Shown: positions 62,962 through 64,000 of the stretch, piece after piece
How positions within the stretch are numbered: position 1 is the first letter of the stretch
Layout of the letters: every line of letters begins with the position of its first letter
Origin: Amorphophallus konjac
Lineage: Eukaryota; Streptophyta; Magnoliopsida; Alismatales; Araceae
DNA: 64,000 nt
Assembly: GCA_022559845.1 (NCBI GenBank)
Contig: JAHNEJ010002393.1
Location: 124,001 to 188,000 of the forward strand
Reading direction: 5' to 3'
The notes under the pieces: model-generated
Seen by the model: the letters and a program-made list of their open reading frames with translations, nothing else
Database searches by the model: none
Told to the model about the DNA's origin: nothing
Position numbers and translations under genes: made by a program

Positions 62962-62973
62962 CCGTGATCGCCA
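62962..62973 (-). other. L2 primer binding site candidate
   Basis: Minus strand TGGCGATCACGG, three bases from the LTR, identical to L1. Confidence 0.65.
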
Positions 62974-62976
62974 ATT

Positions 62977-63651
62977 TGTAGATTCTAAAATTAGAACACC
63001 CCCAAATTGAATGATTTGCATAAAAGATGATTTGACAAGATATAGAACTAAAATTGATGATAAAAAGGGGGGTTACATGTAATAATCAAAATCCGTGATC
63101 GCCACTAAGGCCAACAACATGCCAAATAATATAAAGATCAAGATATGGCATGTTACATACCTCAGAAATTCAAGAGGGCCAAGAGCTGGCCTGGGGATGA
63201 ACGCGCTATATCGTCATAGCGCCTTCTCAGGATCGCGCTATGTTCTTATAGCGCGATATCAGACAGGAAGCGGGATGAGTTGGATTCGTTTCTTCCTTGC
63301 TCCAAGGCCGGTCAAGGTGCAAGGGCTCCACGTATCAATCTTCTAGTGCCTGCAAACAATCATAAACAACAAACAGAAGGCCCATTAGATCGAGATTTAG
63401 TAGAATCTGCCTCTATTCTTAATCAAAAGCATGTAAAAGAAGGGCTCGATTACCTGGGGGTTTGGTGGTTTTTAAACCCCTATGGAAGGGCCAAAAATAG
63501 GTTTGGTGTGTGTGTGAATGCGTGTATTTTGTAAACAGAAGTATTTTTGAGATCAATATGTAATGCTATGCAAAGATTGAGATAAACGAATTGGGGAGAA
63601 AACTAAGAACGAGGAAGAACACAATATGCCCCTAAATACTCCCTTGGACGT
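62977..63651 (-). repeat. L2 5' LTR (right), interrupted
   Basis: Matches 43358-44035 nearly base for base, then breaks off after CTTGGACGT. The dyad pair is at 63202-63255 (starts 32 bp apart). Confidence 0.9.
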
Positions 63652-64000
63652 TGTGAGCGACGTCACGCGGTTCGGGGAAGAGCGGAGAGGACGCGGAGCA
63701 CGCGCGGGCTCCTCTTTTCTTTCTTTTGGTGTTTGTTTACTGCAACACAGAAATAAGAGAAGAGAGAGAAGGGGTCACCACGGGAGATTGCTCCGGCGGG
63801 GCGAGCGGGACAAGTGTGATATAGCAAAATATGGGGTTTAAACGGCCATAGCGGGAAGTGACTCGCCGCGGCCTCGGGGGGACGGGAATGGTGCAAAAAT
63901 TAAATAACAAGAATTGAAACGGCCATTGGGGAAGTGACTCGCCGCGGCCTCGAGAATATGAGCAGATAATAAGATGACAGAATATAGAGAGAATACAAAG
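63652..64000. mobile_element. Start of another inserted element (F)
   Basis: The L2 LTR is replaced at 63652 by unrelated sequence starting TGTGAGCGACGTCACGCGG; the preceding GACGT is a candidate target duplication. The segment has a direct repeat built on AGTGACTCGCCGCGGCCTCG (63856-63875 and 63933-63952). TG at the border suggests an LTR. No coding domain is seen before the window ends. Confidence 0.5.

Larger units (their letters stand above)
43358..64000 (-). mobile_element. L2: second non-autonomous Tat/Ogre-like element, with antisense gene
   Basis: The left LTR is 43358-44767; the right LTR starts at 62977 and runs off the window, broken at 63652. Primer-site-like TGGCGATCACGG (62962-62973) and a purine tract (44768-44781) give minus orientation. 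The interior matches L1 in leader, gag-position ORF and 3' noncoding blocks, but the LTRs differ in sequence and length (1410 bp), so L1 and L2 are separate subfamilies. It adds an antisense plant mobile domain gene and contains the whole of Tekay element E. Left flank GTAGC; the right flank is outside the window. Confidence 0.85.

Noticed and set aside
1..64000. tRNA, rRNA or riboswitch genes
   Set aside because: I looked for tRNA box A/B pairs with a cloverleaf and for rRNA-like stretches and found only the SINE-like partial boxes.

Overview
The window is nuclear DNA of a seed plant, most likely an angiosperm. The evidence is plant-type LTR retrotransposons (Ty1-copia, Ty3 chromovirus of the Tekay kind, Tat/Ogre-like), plant hAT-type short elements, a SINE, and a captured plant mobile domain gene. 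I see no intact host gene, tRNA or rRNA. The species cannot be named from the sequence.

Left third (1-19.4 kb): AT-rich intergenic DNA with old, mostly small insertions. These are three non-autonomous hAT-like elements, each with an 8-bp target duplication (1282-1828, 4926-5459, 17896-18556), a minus-strand SINE with a 14-bp duplication (3547-3681), shorter fold-back elements, local tandem duplications beside a CT microsatellite, a decayed minus-strand Ty1-copia element (6981-13099), an LTR-like remnant (13260-15440), and a PIF/Harbinger-type element carrying a GC-rich captured segment (17703-19250). One candidate host feature, a first exon with a promoter-like cluster, lies at 485-1055.

Right two thirds (19.4-64 kb): one nested stack of retrotransposons. 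A minus-strand Tat-like element (LTR 19.4-20.6 kb, then a ~105-bp satellite-like array to 24.2 kb) holds a copia solo LTR (22352-23984) and Tekay element A (LTR from 24406). A's LTR holds a Tekay solo LTR, C (25129-38444), which holds the complete non-autonomous Tat-like element L1 (27128-37738). A's gag (40385) is split by Tekay element B (40760). B's gag (43254) is split by a second Tat-like element, L2 (43358 to beyond the window). L2 holds the complete Tekay element E (48980-58618), and its right LTR is broken at 63652 by a further element. Direct repeats at the joints (ACTAA for E, GGAGA for L1, AAGGG for C) fix the order.

How the parts work: E has full gag, protease, RT, RNase H, integrase and chromodomain coding, but seven in-frame stops. 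Six of these fit C-to-T change at CHG methylation sites. L1 and L2 have LTRs, primer site and polypurine tract but no polymerase; they carry a long proline-rich ORF in the gag position. L2 also carries an antisense, intron-containing plant mobile domain gene, as known for some Tat elements.

The most unusual signal is a set of short dyads of fixed length arranged at about 30-33 bp in the LTRs of unrelated families (22-bp CGCGCTAK-N6-MTAGCGCG in B, E and L2; 19-bp GCGG-type in A, C and L1). The spacing is exactly 33 bp over most of the arrays in B and E and in three of the five L2 pairs. Copies also sit in the promoter and intron of L2's antisense gene.
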